A stretch of DNA of 64,000 bases from Pseudanabaena sp. BC1403 (GCF_002914585.1 NZ_PDDM01000001.1:310001-374000); one strand, 5' to 3'; shown: positions 1 through 10,577, counted from the first letter of the stretch. Translations and numbers: made by a program. The notes: a model not told the origin generated them from the letters alone.

Positions 1-2098
1 CTTGATTTAGTTGCCCTGGGTAACATTCAATTTCGGGTAGAACACTGTAGTCTTTAATGATCTTAATCTCTAGGACATCGGCTTTTGCTTTGAGCCGATG
101 CCCCAAAATCAAGAGAGTACTATCAATCCCTTCGTGAATATCAACGGCTTTAAAATCAGCTTCATCAAGGCGAGAGAAGTTGCGTAATGACAACACGATC
201 TTGCGAATGCGATCGGTGCCGATTTTCATCGAATTCAGAGTTTTGGGAAGATCTTCCTGCAAAAATTCTAAATCAATATCCTCCACCATGGCTTGAATCT
301 CAGGCGATGTATTCGGGTTTTGCTGCTGATAAAGTTGAATCAGATTCATTAAATCCTGAATGTAATCGACTACATGACTCAGATTGCCGTGGATAAAATT
401 GACAGGATTATTGATCTCATGGGCAACCCCAGCTACCATCTCTCCCAAACTTGACATTTTTTCAGCCTGCACAAGTTTCGTTTGAGCCTGTTGCAAATCC
501 ATCAATGTCAGTTCAACCTGTTCTCTAGACTCAGTGATAGCCGCTATTTGAGGCAAGCTCGTCCAACAGGCGATCGCCACTGCTACAAACGCCACCGTCA
601 CTAATAAAATGCTAAACAACGCCACATGTTGCCCCTCAGTCCCCTGAGCTAAACCTGCCCGCATCCACCAACCAATACTCAACGCACTGCACACCAATCC
701 AATTAAGATCATCACCTGAAAAACCAACCAATCTGCCTTGACGTTCTGGGGGCGTTGGCGATAACGTTGCATCCAGCCATCGGGATGGAACAGAGGCAAT
801 TTCAGGCGCGGTAATTGAGTAGCAACCATTCCAATTAACCAAGGGAGCAGTAAGCCAATCCCCAAGTCTTGCCAACCCCAAGCTAAACCACCTACGACCA
901 AAACAACCGCTTCAAGACCCAAAAAGCCTAATGACCACAATTGCCATCGAGTTTCTTCTCGCCTCCGACTGATCCACTCACCCAAATGAATTGCCATCAT
1001 CGAGGTCAGATAGCCAGTACCAGTTACCATCACAACCCGTGCGACATCGCCCCACACCAAACAAATTAGACTCAGTACGAGAGTAAAAATCAAACTGGGC
1101 TCAATAACGCCCCGACGAGATAGAACCGCAAAAACGGGCGGTAAGTAACCATCTTTGGCTAACTGATACAAAATTCGAGGACAGTTGGATACAGCCGTTG
1201 AAGAGCTAAGTAGACATCCTGACGTAATCAGAAAGGTGACAAGGAGGGGGGCGAATGCACCCCAAAATGGTGTGGTTGCGGCGGCTAGATTGAGATAGGC
1301 GCTATCCCCTAAATCTGGACTTGTAGCTAACCGCATTAAAACCCATGAGCCACCGAGATAGACGATCGGAATCATGCCAGCCGTCACCTGCAAGCACCTT
1401 AGAGTAAAATTGGGTTGGCGGCTATCAGCTACAAATGAAGAGGCTGTTTCGCAGCCATAAACCGCATAGACAGCGATGAAAAACCATTTCATCCAATCGA
1501 TCAAAGAAATACCTACTCCGAAATCAGGCAGTATCCCAGGGCTAGTGGGAGCAAAACTCAACCAACCAATACCTTGTAGACAAAATGTGAGAATAAACCC
1601 GATCGCGGGAAACACAAAGAAATAGTGCAGAATACCTAAGGTACGAGTTCCACTAAAGGCGACGATGAAGGGCAGGACTGTAAACCCGATCCTGAGAAGA
1701 GTTGCTGGACAGGTAATGCCCAGTGGAGTCAGATTTGCCTTGATTAAATCGGTCAGAATAATCGCATTCATAGGCGGAACCGATACCCAACCCAGCAGAT
1801 AGCCGATTGCCCCATAGCGAGCCAAGTGTGGGAATTTGTGAAGCAAGCGAGTCATATAGTTGGGAGTGCCACCAGCAACATCAGGGAAATAGCTCCCTAA
1901 ACGCTTAACTTGGAGATTGAGCATCATACCAACGATGGTTCCCGGCAACCACACCCAGATCGCCTGTGGTCCCAGAGCCGCATGCATGGCTGGAGCCGTC
2001 CCTAGCCATAACAATAACCCACTAAATCCAAATCCACATGTTTCTGGTGAAGTTAGAGTTTTGGGCAATGGGGAAATTGCGAATGGTTGTTGACTCAT
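1..2098 (-). CDS. APC-family permease fused to a sensor histidine kinase (partial)
   Basis: I translated the minus strand from ATG at 2098 and found it open to the window edge (699 codons, no stop), so the C-terminus is missing. Residues about 1-505 are very hydrophobic, with repeated membrane segments. The layout resembles an APC-superfamily amino acid permease (early GFGFSGLLLWLGTAPAMH, then AVYGCETASSFVADSR). After the last membrane segments comes a coiled linker (ESREQVELTLMDLQQAQTK) and a typical cyanobacterial HisKA dimerisation domain with H-box VAHEINNPVNF; the phospho-accepting His is about residue 560. The window ends just as the ATPase N-box begins (YPGQLNQ). A transporter joined to a kinase suggests substrate-dependent signalling from the inner membrane. 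Whether the permease still transports cannot be told. No response regulator is visible because the downstream side is outside the window. Confidence 0.85.
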   Translation of the reverse strand, partial: MSQQPFAISPLPKTLTSPETCGFGFSGLLLWLGTAPAMHAALGPQAIWVWLPGTIVGMMLNLQVKRLGSYFPDVAGGTPNYMTRLLHKFPHLARYGAIGYLLGWVSVPPMNAIILTDLIKANLTPLGITCPATLLRIGFTVLPFIVAFSGTRTLGILHYFFVFPAIGFILTFCLQGIGWLSFAPTSPGILPDFGVGISLIDWMKWFFIAVYAVYGCETASSFVADSRQPNFTLRCLQVTAGMIPIVYLGGSWVLMRLATSPDLGDSAYLNLAAATTPFWGAFAPLLVTFLITSGCLLSSSTAVSNCPRILYQLAKDGYLPPVFAVLSRRGVIEPSLIFTLVLSLICLVWGDVARVVMVTGTGYLTSMMAIHLGEWISRRREETRWQLWSLGFLGLEAVVLVVGGLAWGWQDLGIGLLLPWLIGMVATQLPRLKLPLFHPDGWMQRYRQRPQNVKADWLVFQVMILIGLVCSALSIGWWMRAGLAQGTEGQHVALFSILLVTVAFVAVAIACWTSLPQIAAITESREQVELTLMDLQQAQTKLVQAEKMSSLGEMVAGVAHEINNPVNFIHGNLSHVVDYIQDLMNLIQLYQQQNPNTSPEIQAMVEDIDLEFLQEDLPKTLNSMKIGTDRIRKIVLSLRNFSRLDEADFKAVDIHEGIDSTLLILGHRLKAKADVLEIKIIKDYSVLPEIECYPGQLNQ

Positions 2099-2385
2099 AA
2101 CTTATTTGGCGCAGAGAAATATTTTCAGATTACATGCAGTGGTAATCAGATTAAGGCAAGAAGTAAATAATAATCCATTAGAATTAATTTTGGGTAATCC
2201 TAGAAAGGTAAGGATGTGCGGCGCGAAGCATATCCCACCTATATAAATCCTTTCCTTTTCAGGACTACCCTATTTTGGGGACAAAAAAGCGGAAACCGAA
2301 GTTCCCGCCAATGCTGTTTGAGTCTGATGTTAAATATTGGACATAGCAACGGTTTAAATCACGTTAAGTTCTGTGTCGTCTCGAA

Positions 2386-2727
<342 letters not shown>

Positions 2728-2799
2728 CTATTTTGTTTATTAATCTAATGAGTATGTTAGGGTGGGGCATCGATGATAAAATTCGACCCCTATCTTGAA

Positions 2800-3912
2800 T
2801 TACTTACCAGCAAGCGATAGTGCCTGAGCCATCCCAATGAAGAGCGGAATACACAAGCCGATCGCAACTGGTGTACCGATGGCTGTGGAAGCGCCAATAT
2901 AGGCGGAAGGATTAGCCGACGGGATACCAGCTCGCAATGTGGGAGGACCTGAAATATCTGAGCTAGAGGAGGCGATGACTGCCAAGACCACAACACCACC
3001 CCAGCTGAAACCAGTGGTATAGTGGGCGATCGCACCTAAACCGAAAGCGAGCAGCCCATGCACAAACGGGGCAATCACACTATAAACGACGTACCATTGA
3101 GCCACCTTACGCAGTTCGCCAATTCTTGACCAAGCCTCCATACCCATGACCAGCATCAATATCGAAAGCAAGCCACGGAATGCTGGGTCGTAGAAGCTTT
3201 TATAAACGCTTTCTGGCTGGGTGAATATGCCAAGAGCCAAGCCCAGCAACATTGCTGATAGAGCAGATCCTTGGAGGCTTTCCTTGATGATCGGCCAAAT
3301 CTTGACGCGATTAACCGTATTGCTCTGTTGGTTGAGATACTCCTGACGAGTGTTGGGTAACTCTTTTTGTTCAGGCTGCTCACTTAATGAAGTCTGAGCA
3401 GTAGAAAGAGCTGCTGCTTTAAGTTTCTTATTGTTGAGATAAATATTGGCTACAACGATTGCAGTTACGAGCGCGGGGATATCCATGAAGGGATAAAGTG
3501 CCCCTGCCCATGCCTCGTATGAGACTTTTTGTTCTTCAAGTAGTGTCAGGGCGGCTGCCATGGTAGAGCCACTCACTGCACCAAACAATCCACCTGTCGC
3601 GATCGCATCTACGGTTTTGACCTTCGGCAGCTTAGCCAATGTATAGCGTGCGATGAATACAACAAGAATACCCACTATTACAGCAAACACCACTGGCAAA
3701 ATCATCTCCGTCAGGTTAGAATTGCGGATCGCAATACCACCAGTCAGACCGATTTTGATGAGCAGCATGAAGACAATAATGGTAACAATCGACTCAGGAA
3801 TTACCAACTCGCTACCGAGAGCGGCAATAATCATGCCACCAATCAAAAAACCGAGTGTTGGGGATTGCAACTGCTTAACGAAGTCCATTAAAAATAAGGA
3901 CCAAAAATCCAC
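2800..3912 (-). CDS. sbtA: SbtA, sodium-dependent bicarbonate transporter
   Basis: A 370-residue integral membrane protein of the SBT family, the expected length for SbtA. Hydrophobic segments occur in two halves separated by a polar cytoplasmic stretch at about residues 165-210 (LSTAQTSLSEQPEQKELPNT region), which matches the two inverted five-helix repeats known for SbtA. Conserved glycine- and serine-rich stretches such as ATGGLFGAVSGSTMAAAL and ASSSSDISGPPTLRAGIP flank the substrate site in the family. It imports bicarbonate with sodium at the plasma membrane as part of the carbon-concentrating mechanism. The nearby regulator gene sbtB and the sodium/proton antiporter across the divergent intergenic region fit a shared sodium economy. 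The ATG at 3912 gives the full family N-terminus; a second in-frame ATG lies eight codons later. Confidence 0.94.
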   Translation of the reverse strand: MDFWSLFLMDFVKQLQSPTLGFLIGGMIIAALGSELVIPESIVTIIVFMLLIKIGLTGGIAIRNSNLTEMILPVVFAVIVGILVVFIARYTLAKLPKVKTVDAIATGGLFGAVSGSTMAAALTLLEEQKVSYEAWAGALYPFMDIPALVTAIVVANIYLNNKKLKAAALSTAQTSLSEQPEQKELPNTRQEYLNQQSNTVNRVKIWPIIKESLQGSALSAMLLGLALGIFTQPESVYKSFYDPAFRGLLSILMLVMGMEAWSRIGELRKVAQWYVVYSVIAPFVHGLLAFGLGAIAHYTTGFSWGGVVVLAVIASSSSDISGPPTLRAGIPSANPSAYIGASTAIGTPVAIGLCIPLFIGMAQALSLAGK

Positions 3913-4456
3913 GAATGCCTCCTTGTGTTTCCTCTTACGAGGAATATTGAACTAAATGAACTTTAAAGAGTTAAAAAAATTAATAGTGAAAAGCTTGTCA
4001 CTTCGAGCAAAGGTATTGCATTAGAACCTTTAGAAATGACTTAAGAACATTCTTATTTCAAACTTTGGAAATATAAACTACTTTTATTTTTTTACTTTTA
4101 TTTTTTCTAACTGTACGCTACTGTGAGTGCCAGTACATATTGAATACTGAATAGAATACTTATTGTTTACATATGATTTTCTCTATGCTTTTTGGGTTAC
4201 TTGAGCAACGTTTTTAGGTCACTTGAGACGTAAGTCAAGGGGGAGATTGGATAGCTAACAAAATCAAATTTGATAATCTCTCTCCCTAATCAATGCGCTA
4301 TTGGATGCGTTACGTTGCATAACGCATCCAATAAATAAATTTTTACTTTCTTAAAAATGTAACTAGTCTTACTAGAGACAGATAACCGAAACCGTAATAA
4401 TGTGAAGTCTAGGTTTCTTGGATCACCCCTAACCATAATACAAAGGAAAATAGCCT
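3913..4456. other. Divergent intergenic region between sbtA and nhaS3
   Basis: This 544-bp AT-rich stretch separates two divergent genes and should contain both promoters. I see no convincing coding sequence. It holds two near-identical decamers, GTTACTTGAG and GTCACTTGAG, around 4196-4227, and a 14-bp perfect palindrome at 4299-4333. I could not identify a CcmR/NdhR or CmpR operator by eye. Confidence 0.6.
4299..4333. repeat. 14-bp perfect inverted repeat upstream of nhaS3
   Basis: Arms TATTGGATGCGTTA and TAACGCATCCAATA are separated by 7 nt. It lies about 125 bp before the nhaS3 start and is not behind any gene, so it is more likely an operator or a 5' leader hairpin than a terminator. No regulator can be named. 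Confidence 0.55.
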
Positions 4457-5842
4457 ATGTTCTCGATCGCAGCGATCGCCAATCATATATCTGGATTGCA
4501 CATACCGCAGCCTCTACTTGCCACCGCCGAGTCAGAAAATGCTCCAGTTATTTTGTCAGGTGTATTACTCACCCTCATTTTCATTTACATCGCCAGTAAA
4601 GTTGGTAGTGAAATTGCTAAGCGGTTAGATTTACCTCCTGTTTTGGGAGAATTAGTCGCTGGTGTAATTATTGGTGTATCTGCATTGCGCTTAGTCATCT
4701 TTCCTGAAGGGGGGGTTGTTGCTTCTGACTCTTTGATCATGTCGGGCTTGCAGTTGCTCAACAATCTATCACCTGAAGCCGTTAACAGCATATTTGCGGA
4801 ACAAAGTGAAGTTATTTCCGTAATCGCTGAATTGGGCGTAATTGTACTTCTCTTTGAGATTGGTTTAGAGTCTGATTTACGCCAACTCAAGGAAGTCGGT
4901 ATTCAAGCTTTTGTAGTCGCATTTATCGGTGTAACTGCTCCATTTGCGGCTGGAACTCTTGGACTAATGTATTTCTTCCATGTTGCCGCGATTCCTGCCA
5001 TTTTTGCAGGAGCCGCACTCACTGCAACCAGTATCGGCATTACCTCTAAGGTTTTGGCAGAAATCGGTCAGCTAAAATCCAAAGAAGGACAAATCATAGT
5101 TGGAGCAGCCGTCATCGATGATGTATTAGGGATAATCGTTTTGGCTGTGGTAGCGAGTTTGGCGAAAACAGGTGAAGTCGATATTACCAACGTCGCTATT
5201 CTCTTAGTTAGCGCGATCGCCTTCTTGTTCGGAGCAATCTTGTTAGGTGGTTTCTTTAACAAAAGTTTTGTTGCGATAGTTGATAAGCTCCAAACTCGCG
5301 GCAATATCGTCATTCCAGCTTTTATCTTTGCCTATGTGATGGCATTTATCGGCAATGCGATCCATTTAGAAGCAATCTTAGGAGCATTCGCCGCAGGATT
5401 AGTACTTGATGAAACCGATGCTCGTAAGGAGTTAGATGAACTGATTAAACCTGTTGCCGATTTACTTGTACCAGTGTTCTTTGTAACTGTCGGTGCGAGA
5501 GCCGATCTTAGTGTTCTCAATCCAATGATTCCCGAAAATCGCAGTGGCTTATTAATCGCGGTATTTATGCTCGCCGTAGCAATCATCGGCAAAGTCATCA
5601 CAGGTTGGGTGGTATTTGGCATCCCCAATATCAATCGCTTAGCGATCGGCGTGGGCATGGTTCCCCGTGGTGAAGTTGGACTTGTATTTGCTGGAATTGG
5701 CACGGCTAGCGGTGCGATCGACAAACCTTTAGAAGTTGCCATTATCATTATGGTGATCATGACTACTTTCCTCGCTCCTCCATTTTTGAGAATTGCCTTT
5801 GGCAAGACTGAAGAACCACCAGCAAGTGCAGAATTAGCATAA
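4457..5842 (+). CDS. nhaS3: CPA2-family Na+/H+ antiporter, NhaS3-like
   Basis: A 461-residue cation:proton antiporter with about 12 hydrophobic segments and no C-terminal TrkA-N or universal-stress domain. It has typical CPA2 stretches: LDLPPVLGELVAGVIIG near the N-terminus, the acidic VLLFEIGLESDLRQLK, and AAVIDDVLGIIVLAVV, whose adjacent aspartates are the usual ion-binding pair. From memory, the length and N-terminal layout match Synechocystis NhaS3, an essential thylakoid Na+/H+ antiporter. It faces sbtA across a shared intergenic region, which is sensible because SbtA brings in sodium that must be removed. The stop codon TAA (5840-5842) lies inside the left arm of a palindromic terminator. 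Confidence 0.8.
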   Translation: MFSIAAIANHISGLHIPQPLLATAESENAPVILSGVLLTLIFIYIASKVGSEIAKRLDLPPVLGELVAGVIIGVSALRLVIFPEGGVVASDSLIMSGLQLLNNLSPEAVNSIFAEQSEVISVIAELGVIVLLFEIGLESDLRQLKEVGIQAFVVAFIGVTAPFAAGTLGLMYFFHVAAIPAIFAGAALTATSIGITSKVLAEIGQLKSKEGQIIVGAAVIDDVLGIIVLAVVASLAKTGEVDITNVAILLVSAIAFLFGAILLGGFFNKSFVAIVDKLQTRGNIVIPAFIFAYVMAFIGNAIHLEAILGAFAAGLVLDETDARKELDELIKPVADLLVPVFFVTVGARADLSVLNPMIPENRSGLLIAVFMLAVAIIGKVITGWVVFGIPNINRLAIGVGMVPRGEVGLVFAGIGTASGAIDKPLEVAIIIMVIMTTFLAPPFLRIAFGKTEEPPASAELA

Positions 5843-5877
5843 AAGAAAGGCGGCTCAACGAGCCGCCTTTCTTTTAT
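5839..5877. terminator. Bidirectional palindromic terminator with embedded stop codons
   Basis: Perfect 18-bp arms (5839-5856 and 5860-5877) with loop AAC, ending in A-tracts or T-tracts on both strands. It lies between two convergent genes. The TAA of nhaS3 (5840-5842) and the TAA of the opposing gene (5876-5874) are both inside the arms. Confidence 0.85.
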
Positions 5878-7922
5878 CTAACCCTTGTTGTACTTCGCAA
5901 TAGCTGCCGATCGCATATTTCTATACTCATGGCAGGCTCCAGACAAGCAAACCCCTGACAAACAATCGCGATCGCATCAGGATTCGGTAAATGTTTATCA
6001 AGGCGTAACATCACCGCAGGCAGATATTGGCGGTTGAGACATTCATATTGAGTAGGAAGAGTACGCACAAGGGTGTGATTGCGGAACCAGTCAAAGGCAA
6101 CTAATAGACTAGGACAAGCCACGGGACTATTCGTAATCACATGACCAAAGCGTTTGAGAGCTAATTCTGCGCGATCAAGATACTCTAATTTTTCCGTCAG
6201 GCTTGCAATGCGAACTAGATTCGCGATCGCGATTCCATTGGGTGAAGGCGTAGCATTATCTTGATAGTTACGCTCACGCAACAGCAAATGCTGGCTGGAT
6301 TCGCTAGTAGTGTTGAAATAGCCACCCGATAGAGCATCCCAGAAGTCACGATCAAATTCAGCTTGAATTGCGATCGCCTGTTGCAAATAAAAATTTGCTT
6401 CCTCAGGAATGGCTTGATGCAAATCTAGAAGCGCTTTGATTAAGAAAGCATAGTCTTCTGATTGCGCCGCCACCTCCGCTTGACCTTCATAATTAATCCG
6501 TTGTAACCGCCCTTCGATCCATTGGTTTTCGAGAATGAACTTAGCGGCATTAACTGCGAGTTGTTTATAGATGGGCTTTTGGAAAGCACAATAGGCATTC
6601 GCCAAACCTGATATCATCAGAGCATTCCACGACGTTATTGCCTTGGTATCGGTCACAGGCGGTACGCGCCCTTCCCAATCAATTTCGCGAATATCAGCTT
6701 GGCTACGAGCAACAGGAAACGCATCAGTCGGACGTGAATATTCACCATAACGGAGGCGAAATAATTTCGTTAAACAAGCTTCAACTTCTGGTGATAGTTC
6801 ACCCTGCTTTTTACGTTGCAAAACATTGGTTCCTTCAAAGTTACCAGTTTCGGAAATCGTAAATTCTTGAACTAGCAAGGCAATTTCCGTCGCACTAAAA
6901 TTCTTTTTGAGTTCCGTATAGCTCCAGACCCAAAACTTACCTTCTCTTCCTTCACTATCCGCATCTTGCGAAGCATAGAAGCACCCTTCTTCTGTAAGCA
7001 TTTCACGCTGGAGCCATGTGGCAGTGAGTTCACAGCTACGGGCGATCGCAGGTTCTTGCAGCCCCGACATCCAGAGATTAGCTAGATATTCCATGATCAA
7101 GCCGTTGTCATAGAGCATCTTCTCAAAGTGGGGTACTGTCCAAGTATGATCGACTGTATAGCGATGCCATCCCCCCGCCACATGGTCAAAGATGCCGCCA
7201 AGAGCCAAGGATAAACCGCGTTGTTGTACTTTATCTTTGAGAATATTGTCACTAGATTCAGGATTTAGAGATTCAAAACGACTCGCTCTCAACAAAAAAT
7301 TGGCATATGGTATCATCGGGAAACAAGTTCCATAATCGCGATTGGTGACAACTTCTGCACATTTAGCAATTCCATTTGTCAATACTTCATCATTAATAAT
7401 CGGTACGGGTGTATGTTTATTAACTTGATGCAGATTACGAACTATTTGCTCTTTATAATCTTGAATATCTTGATTGCGATCGTGATAGATTTCTAGAATC
7501 GATTGCAACACTCGTAAAAATCCTGGCCGTCCATAGCGTGGCTCGATGGGGAAGTATGTCCCGCCATAAAATGGAACCAAATCATCAGGTGCTAGAAACA
7601 AGTTCAGGGGCCAGCCACCACTTTCGCCCATGATCTGTACAGCTTGCATATAGATGCTGTCAAGGTCAGGACGCTCCTCCCGATCAACCTTAATTGCCAC
7701 AAGGCGATCGTTCATGTAGTCCGCAATTACTGTGTCCGAAAAAGCCTCATGCTCCATCACCGTGCACCAATGGCAGCTAGAGTAACCAATTGACAAAAAG
7801 ATTGGCTTGTTTTCAGTTCTCGCTTTTTCTAAAGCTTCATCGCCCCAAGGATACCAATCAATCGGGTTATCAGCATGTTTACGGAGATAGAGACTTTGCG
7901 ATTGTGCGAGACGATTGGGCAT
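5874..7922 (-). CDS. DUF255 thioredoxin-like / glycan-hydrolase-fold protein (YyaL/SSP411 family)
   Basis: A 682-residue protein, full length for the YyaL/SPATA20 family. The first 165 residues are a DUF255 thioredoxin-like domain with the signature [13 protein letters not shown] and a CHWC active-site-like motif (Cys50 and Cys53), followed by MEHEAFSD. The remainder resembles the (alpha/alpha)6 barrel seen in N-acylglucosamine 2-epimerase-type enzymes, with motifs such as [27 protein letters not shown] and SQDADSEG. The family is found in nearly all domains of life but its reaction is not established. It is predicted to be cytoplasmic. Its stop codon falls inside a palindrome shared with nhaS3. 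Confidence 0.88.
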   Translation of the reverse strand: MPNRLAQSQSLYLRKHADNPIDWYPWGDEALEKARTENKPIFLSIGYSSCHWCTVMEHEAFSDTVIADYMNDRLVAIKVDREERPDLDSIYMQAVQIMGESGGWPLNLFLAPDDLVPFYGGTYFPIEPRYGRPGFLRVLQSILEIYHDRNQDIQDYKEQIVRNLHQVNKHTPVPIINDEVLTNGIAKCAEVVTNRDYGTCFPMIPYANFLLRASRFESLNPESSDNILKDKVQQRGLSLALGGIFDHVAGGWHRYTVDHTWTVPHFEKMLYDNGLIMEYLANLWMSGLQEPAIARSCELTATWLQREMLTEEGCFYASQDADSEGREGKFWVWSYTELKKNFSATEIALLVQEFTISETGNFEGTNVLQRKKQGELSPEVEACLTKLFRLRYGEYSRPTDAFPVARSQADIREIDWEGRVPPVTDTKAITSWNALMISGLANAYCAFQKPIYKQLAVNAAKFILENQWIEGRLQRINYEGQAEVAAQSEDYAFLIKALLDLHQAIPEEANFYLQQAIAIQAEFDRDFWDALSGGYFNTTSESSQHLLLRERNYQDNATPSPNGIAIANLVRIASLTEKLEYLDRAELALKRFGHVITNSPVACPSLLVAFDWFRNHTLVRTLPTQYECLNRQYLPAVMLRLDKHLPNPDAIAIVCQGFACLEPAMSIEICDRQLLRSTTRVR

Positions 7923-8019
7923 AGGGCAAAATTTGACTTTGCGAAAATGGGTAAAGGTAATGTAAATAGTCTAACTCTTTGTTTCACAATTATTTCCACG
8001 CAAAACAACGTAAACCCCA

Positions 8020-8058
8020 AAAAGCGAGTGGCGGTGCGAAGCACCGCCACTCGCTTTT
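8020..8058. terminator. 18-bp hairpin with GAA loop
   Basis: Perfect arms at 8020-8037 and 8041-8058 around a GAA triloop closed by GC pairs (GCGAAGC centre). It lies between the 3' end of the cyclase gene and the start of the DUF255 gene, both on the minus strand. Confidence 0.7.
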
Positions 8059-8151
8059 GAACGAATAAACTATAGTTTCTATAGTTTGTATGGACATCAC
8101 AATTGTCGCGATTACCGTTTACAGAAATTTTCGATCAAACGAACCACAATA

Positions 8152-8192
8152 AATTTTTTAAAAGTGTTGCTTTTCAACACTTTTAAAAAATT
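8152..8192. terminator. 18-bp AT-rich hairpin after the cyclase gene
   Basis: Perfect arms at 8152-8169 and 8175-8192 with loop CTTTT. It sits about 50 bp past the stop of the CHASE2 cyclase and is followed by T-rich sequence on the minus strand, fitting a rho-independent terminator. Confidence 0.7.
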
Positions 8193-8240
8193 AAAAATTT
8201 ATTGATTTGGGCTTGAGCACAAAGCATTGTATGTCTTATG

Positions 8241-10520
8241 CTACACAGTTGTTTGCTGACTAATCCAATCTTTGAGATTATTTGGTACAGTGGTGAAATG
8301 CACATAAATCGGTTTAGTCTGTCGTGATGGCGATACATGTTCTAAAACCGTTTGACTAGGTTTCTGATGCTTAAGAACCTTGGCATAGATTTCACCTTCA
8401 ATCTCTAGCTGTTGGTCTTGGTCATAAATTTGGAGATGGAGTTTGAGATTAGTTAACACAGGAACGTCCTGATCAGAGAAAATCTCCGCCCCATCAGGAG
8501 ATAACTGCCGTAGCTCGCCCTCAAACATTTCTGTGCCTAGATGCTTCTCCTCTAAAATGCGATAGGTGATTGGAATCGGAGTTGGCAACAATTGCAAAGA
8601 ATCACTGAGAGAAGGAAGTTCTAGATTGTATATGCCACCAAGACCACAAATATCGTAGATAGAAATTGGATGTGATACGCCTTTAGGCTCTACTTCCATA
8701 GAGCCATTGGTCTTAGCGATGTCTTCAATTTCCTTGTAAGTGGCTTCCGATATTAAAATTTGTCCACCCACAGTATATGATTCAATCCGCGCTGTGAGAT
8801 TCACATGATTGCCAACCACAGCATATTTAGCGCGAGATTGAGAACCGATATTACCAGCTACGACTTCACCTGTATTAATGCCGATTCCCATCGCGATTTC
8901 AGGAAGTTGCTGTTGAGCGAGTTTCTCGTTCACCGATCGCATGGCTAATTGCATAGCGATCGCACTAGCCACTGCCCTCGCCGCATCATCTTCACGATAG
9001 ATCGGCGCACCAAATAGCACCAAAATCGCATCGCCAATAAATTCATCAATCGTGCCTTGATAAGTTGCGATCGCCTCGGTCATTGTGCCAAGAAAAATAT
9101 TGAGAATTTCCACAACTTTTTCGGGCGGCATCTTTTCGGAAATTGTGGAAAAGCCGCGCAGGTCACACATGAGAATAGTGACTTTGCGGCGATCTCCCCC
9201 TAGCTTTAGACCCTCAGGCGTTTCTAATAAACTTTTAACTACGGCATCGGTTAAATAGCGGCTAAAGTAAGTGCGAATTTGCGCCGCTGTAATTGCTAGA
9301 TAGCTAGTAACGATTACCCCACCACCAATAAACGCGATCGCCGCAGGGACAAAGGGTATCCACCAGCCATAGGTTAAAGCGATAAAGCAAGATGCAAATA
9401 GACTCCCCGCTAAGACTAATATGCTCAGCGATCGCATTATTAGCAACTGAATTTTTTGCTCCTTTACCTTTACATTACGCCATTGCCAAATCAAGGCCGA
9501 ACCAGATAGCGACCAACCAAAAATCCATAGCCATTCCCAATACTCTTCCCATGATTGGATCGCAGCTCGACCGTCAAGAGTGCTACTCAGGATGTGACTC
9601 ACTATCTGAGCATGAACTTCTATTCCTGCGGTCAAAATTCTTGTACTGCCAAGTCCACCATCGAGAGGAGTGAAAAACCAATCCCTAATACTTACAGCAG
9701 TTACCCCAATCATCACGATGCGATCGCGGAATAAATCTGGTGCTATTTTCCCCTCCAATACATCCGCCATTCTTACAGTCTGAAAACCTTGAAGCGATCG
9801 ACGGTAATTAATTATAAATTGATGTCCTCCCACGTCAATTCGATTATAACCACCATCATTAGCTCTTAACTTTGGAGGCTTTAGAGCTTGCTCAATTTGT
9901 TCAAGGGGAATAGTTTTTTCCTCATCCAGATAGAGTAAGGCTAGTTGCAACCCAAAACTAAGCCCTGCTTTGCCATCGGGTAAACTTAACGATAGTAAAC
10001 CGCGACGAAGACGACCATCTCCATCATGAACAAGATTGATTGCACCAATTTGATCGAGTTGGGCAAGCGCAGGCGGAGGTTTAATATCTGAAACCGAAAA
10101 ATTTGATGTAACTAAATCAGATGTTTTGTAAGCTCCTATCAAATTAGGAGTGGTCTTAAATAGTTTTTCTAATTGTGGATAGCCAGCATTATCTGTCTTG
10201 TCTCGAACCAGATCTAAGCCGATCGCACGCGGTTTTTGTTGTCGGACTTTATCTAACAACTTAGTCAATAAAGCGTCATCAATTGGCCATTGGTATTGGC
10301 GTATATCAGCTTCATCAATACCAATAATCACGATCCGACGATCTGTGGGTTCAGGAGATCGCCATCGAAAAAACTGATCGAGCATGGCTAATTCAAGCGA
10401 TTCAAGTGCCCCAATTAGCCGTAACCCGATCACCAATAGGGAAATTGTCGGCGCAGCGATCGCAATCCCGCGCCATTTCCACAAACTGTTTTTTAATCGA
10501 GATCTAATCGCCATTATCAA
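8241..10520 (-). CDS. CHASE2-domain class III nucleotide cyclase with PilZ-like tail
   Basis: A 759-residue membrane protein. After an N-terminal membrane helix (about 17-37), residues 45-315 form an extracytoplasmic CHASE2 sensor. About three helices follow (330-412), then a class III cyclase homology domain at 445-600. Metal-binding aspartates are Asp453 (MCDLRGFS) and Asp497 (FIGDAI); the transition-state residues Asn574 and Arg578 are present in NHVNLTARIE. The substrate-selecting positions are atypical: Glu493 where adenylyl cyclases have Lys, and Ala567 where they have Asp or Thr. So cAMP versus cGMP production cannot be assumed. Residues about 650-755 resemble a PilZ domain (GELRQLSPDGAEIF), which is tentative. 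The gene follows DUF928 with a 57-bp gap and is probably co-transcribed with it. Confidence 0.85.
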   Translation of the reverse strand: MIMAIRSRLKNSLWKWRGIAIAAPTISLLVIGLRLIGALESLELAMLDQFFRWRSPEPTDRRIVIIGIDEADIRQYQWPIDDALLTKLLDKVRQQKPRAIGLDLVRDKTDNAGYPQLEKLFKTTPNLIGAYKTSDLVTSNFSVSDIKPPPALAQLDQIGAINLVHDGDGRLRRGLLSLSLPDGKAGLSFGLQLALLYLDEEKTIPLEQIEQALKPPKLRANDGGYNRIDVGGHQFIINYRRSLQGFQTVRMADVLEGKIAPDLFRDRIVMIGVTAVSIRDWFFTPLDGGLGSTRILTAGIEVHAQIVSHILSSTLDGRAAIQSWEEYWEWLWIFGWSLSGSALIWQWRNVKVKEQKIQLLIMRSLSILVLAGSLFASCFIALTYGWWIPFVPAAIAFIGGGVIVTSYLAITAAQIRTYFSRYLTDAVVKSLLETPEGLKLGGDRRKVTILMCDLRGFSTISEKMPPEKVVEILNIFLGTMTEAIATYQGTIDEFIGDAILVLFGAPIYREDDAARAVASAIAMQLAMRSVNEKLAQQQLPEIAMGIGINTGEVVAGNIGSQSRAKYAVVGNHVNLTARIESYTVGGQILISEATYKEIEDIAKTNGSMEVEPKGVSHPISIYDICGLGGIYNLELPSLSDSLQLLPTPIPITYRILEEKHLGTEMFEGELRQLSPDGAEIFSDQDVPVLTNLKLHLQIYDQDQQLEIEGEIYAKVLKHQKPSQTVLEHVSPSRQTKPIYVHFTTVPNNLKDWISQQTTV

Positions 10521-10577
10521 GTAAATATTTGCTCCAAAACAATAGGACGCGCGTCGCTCATCCTATCTCCAAAGTCG

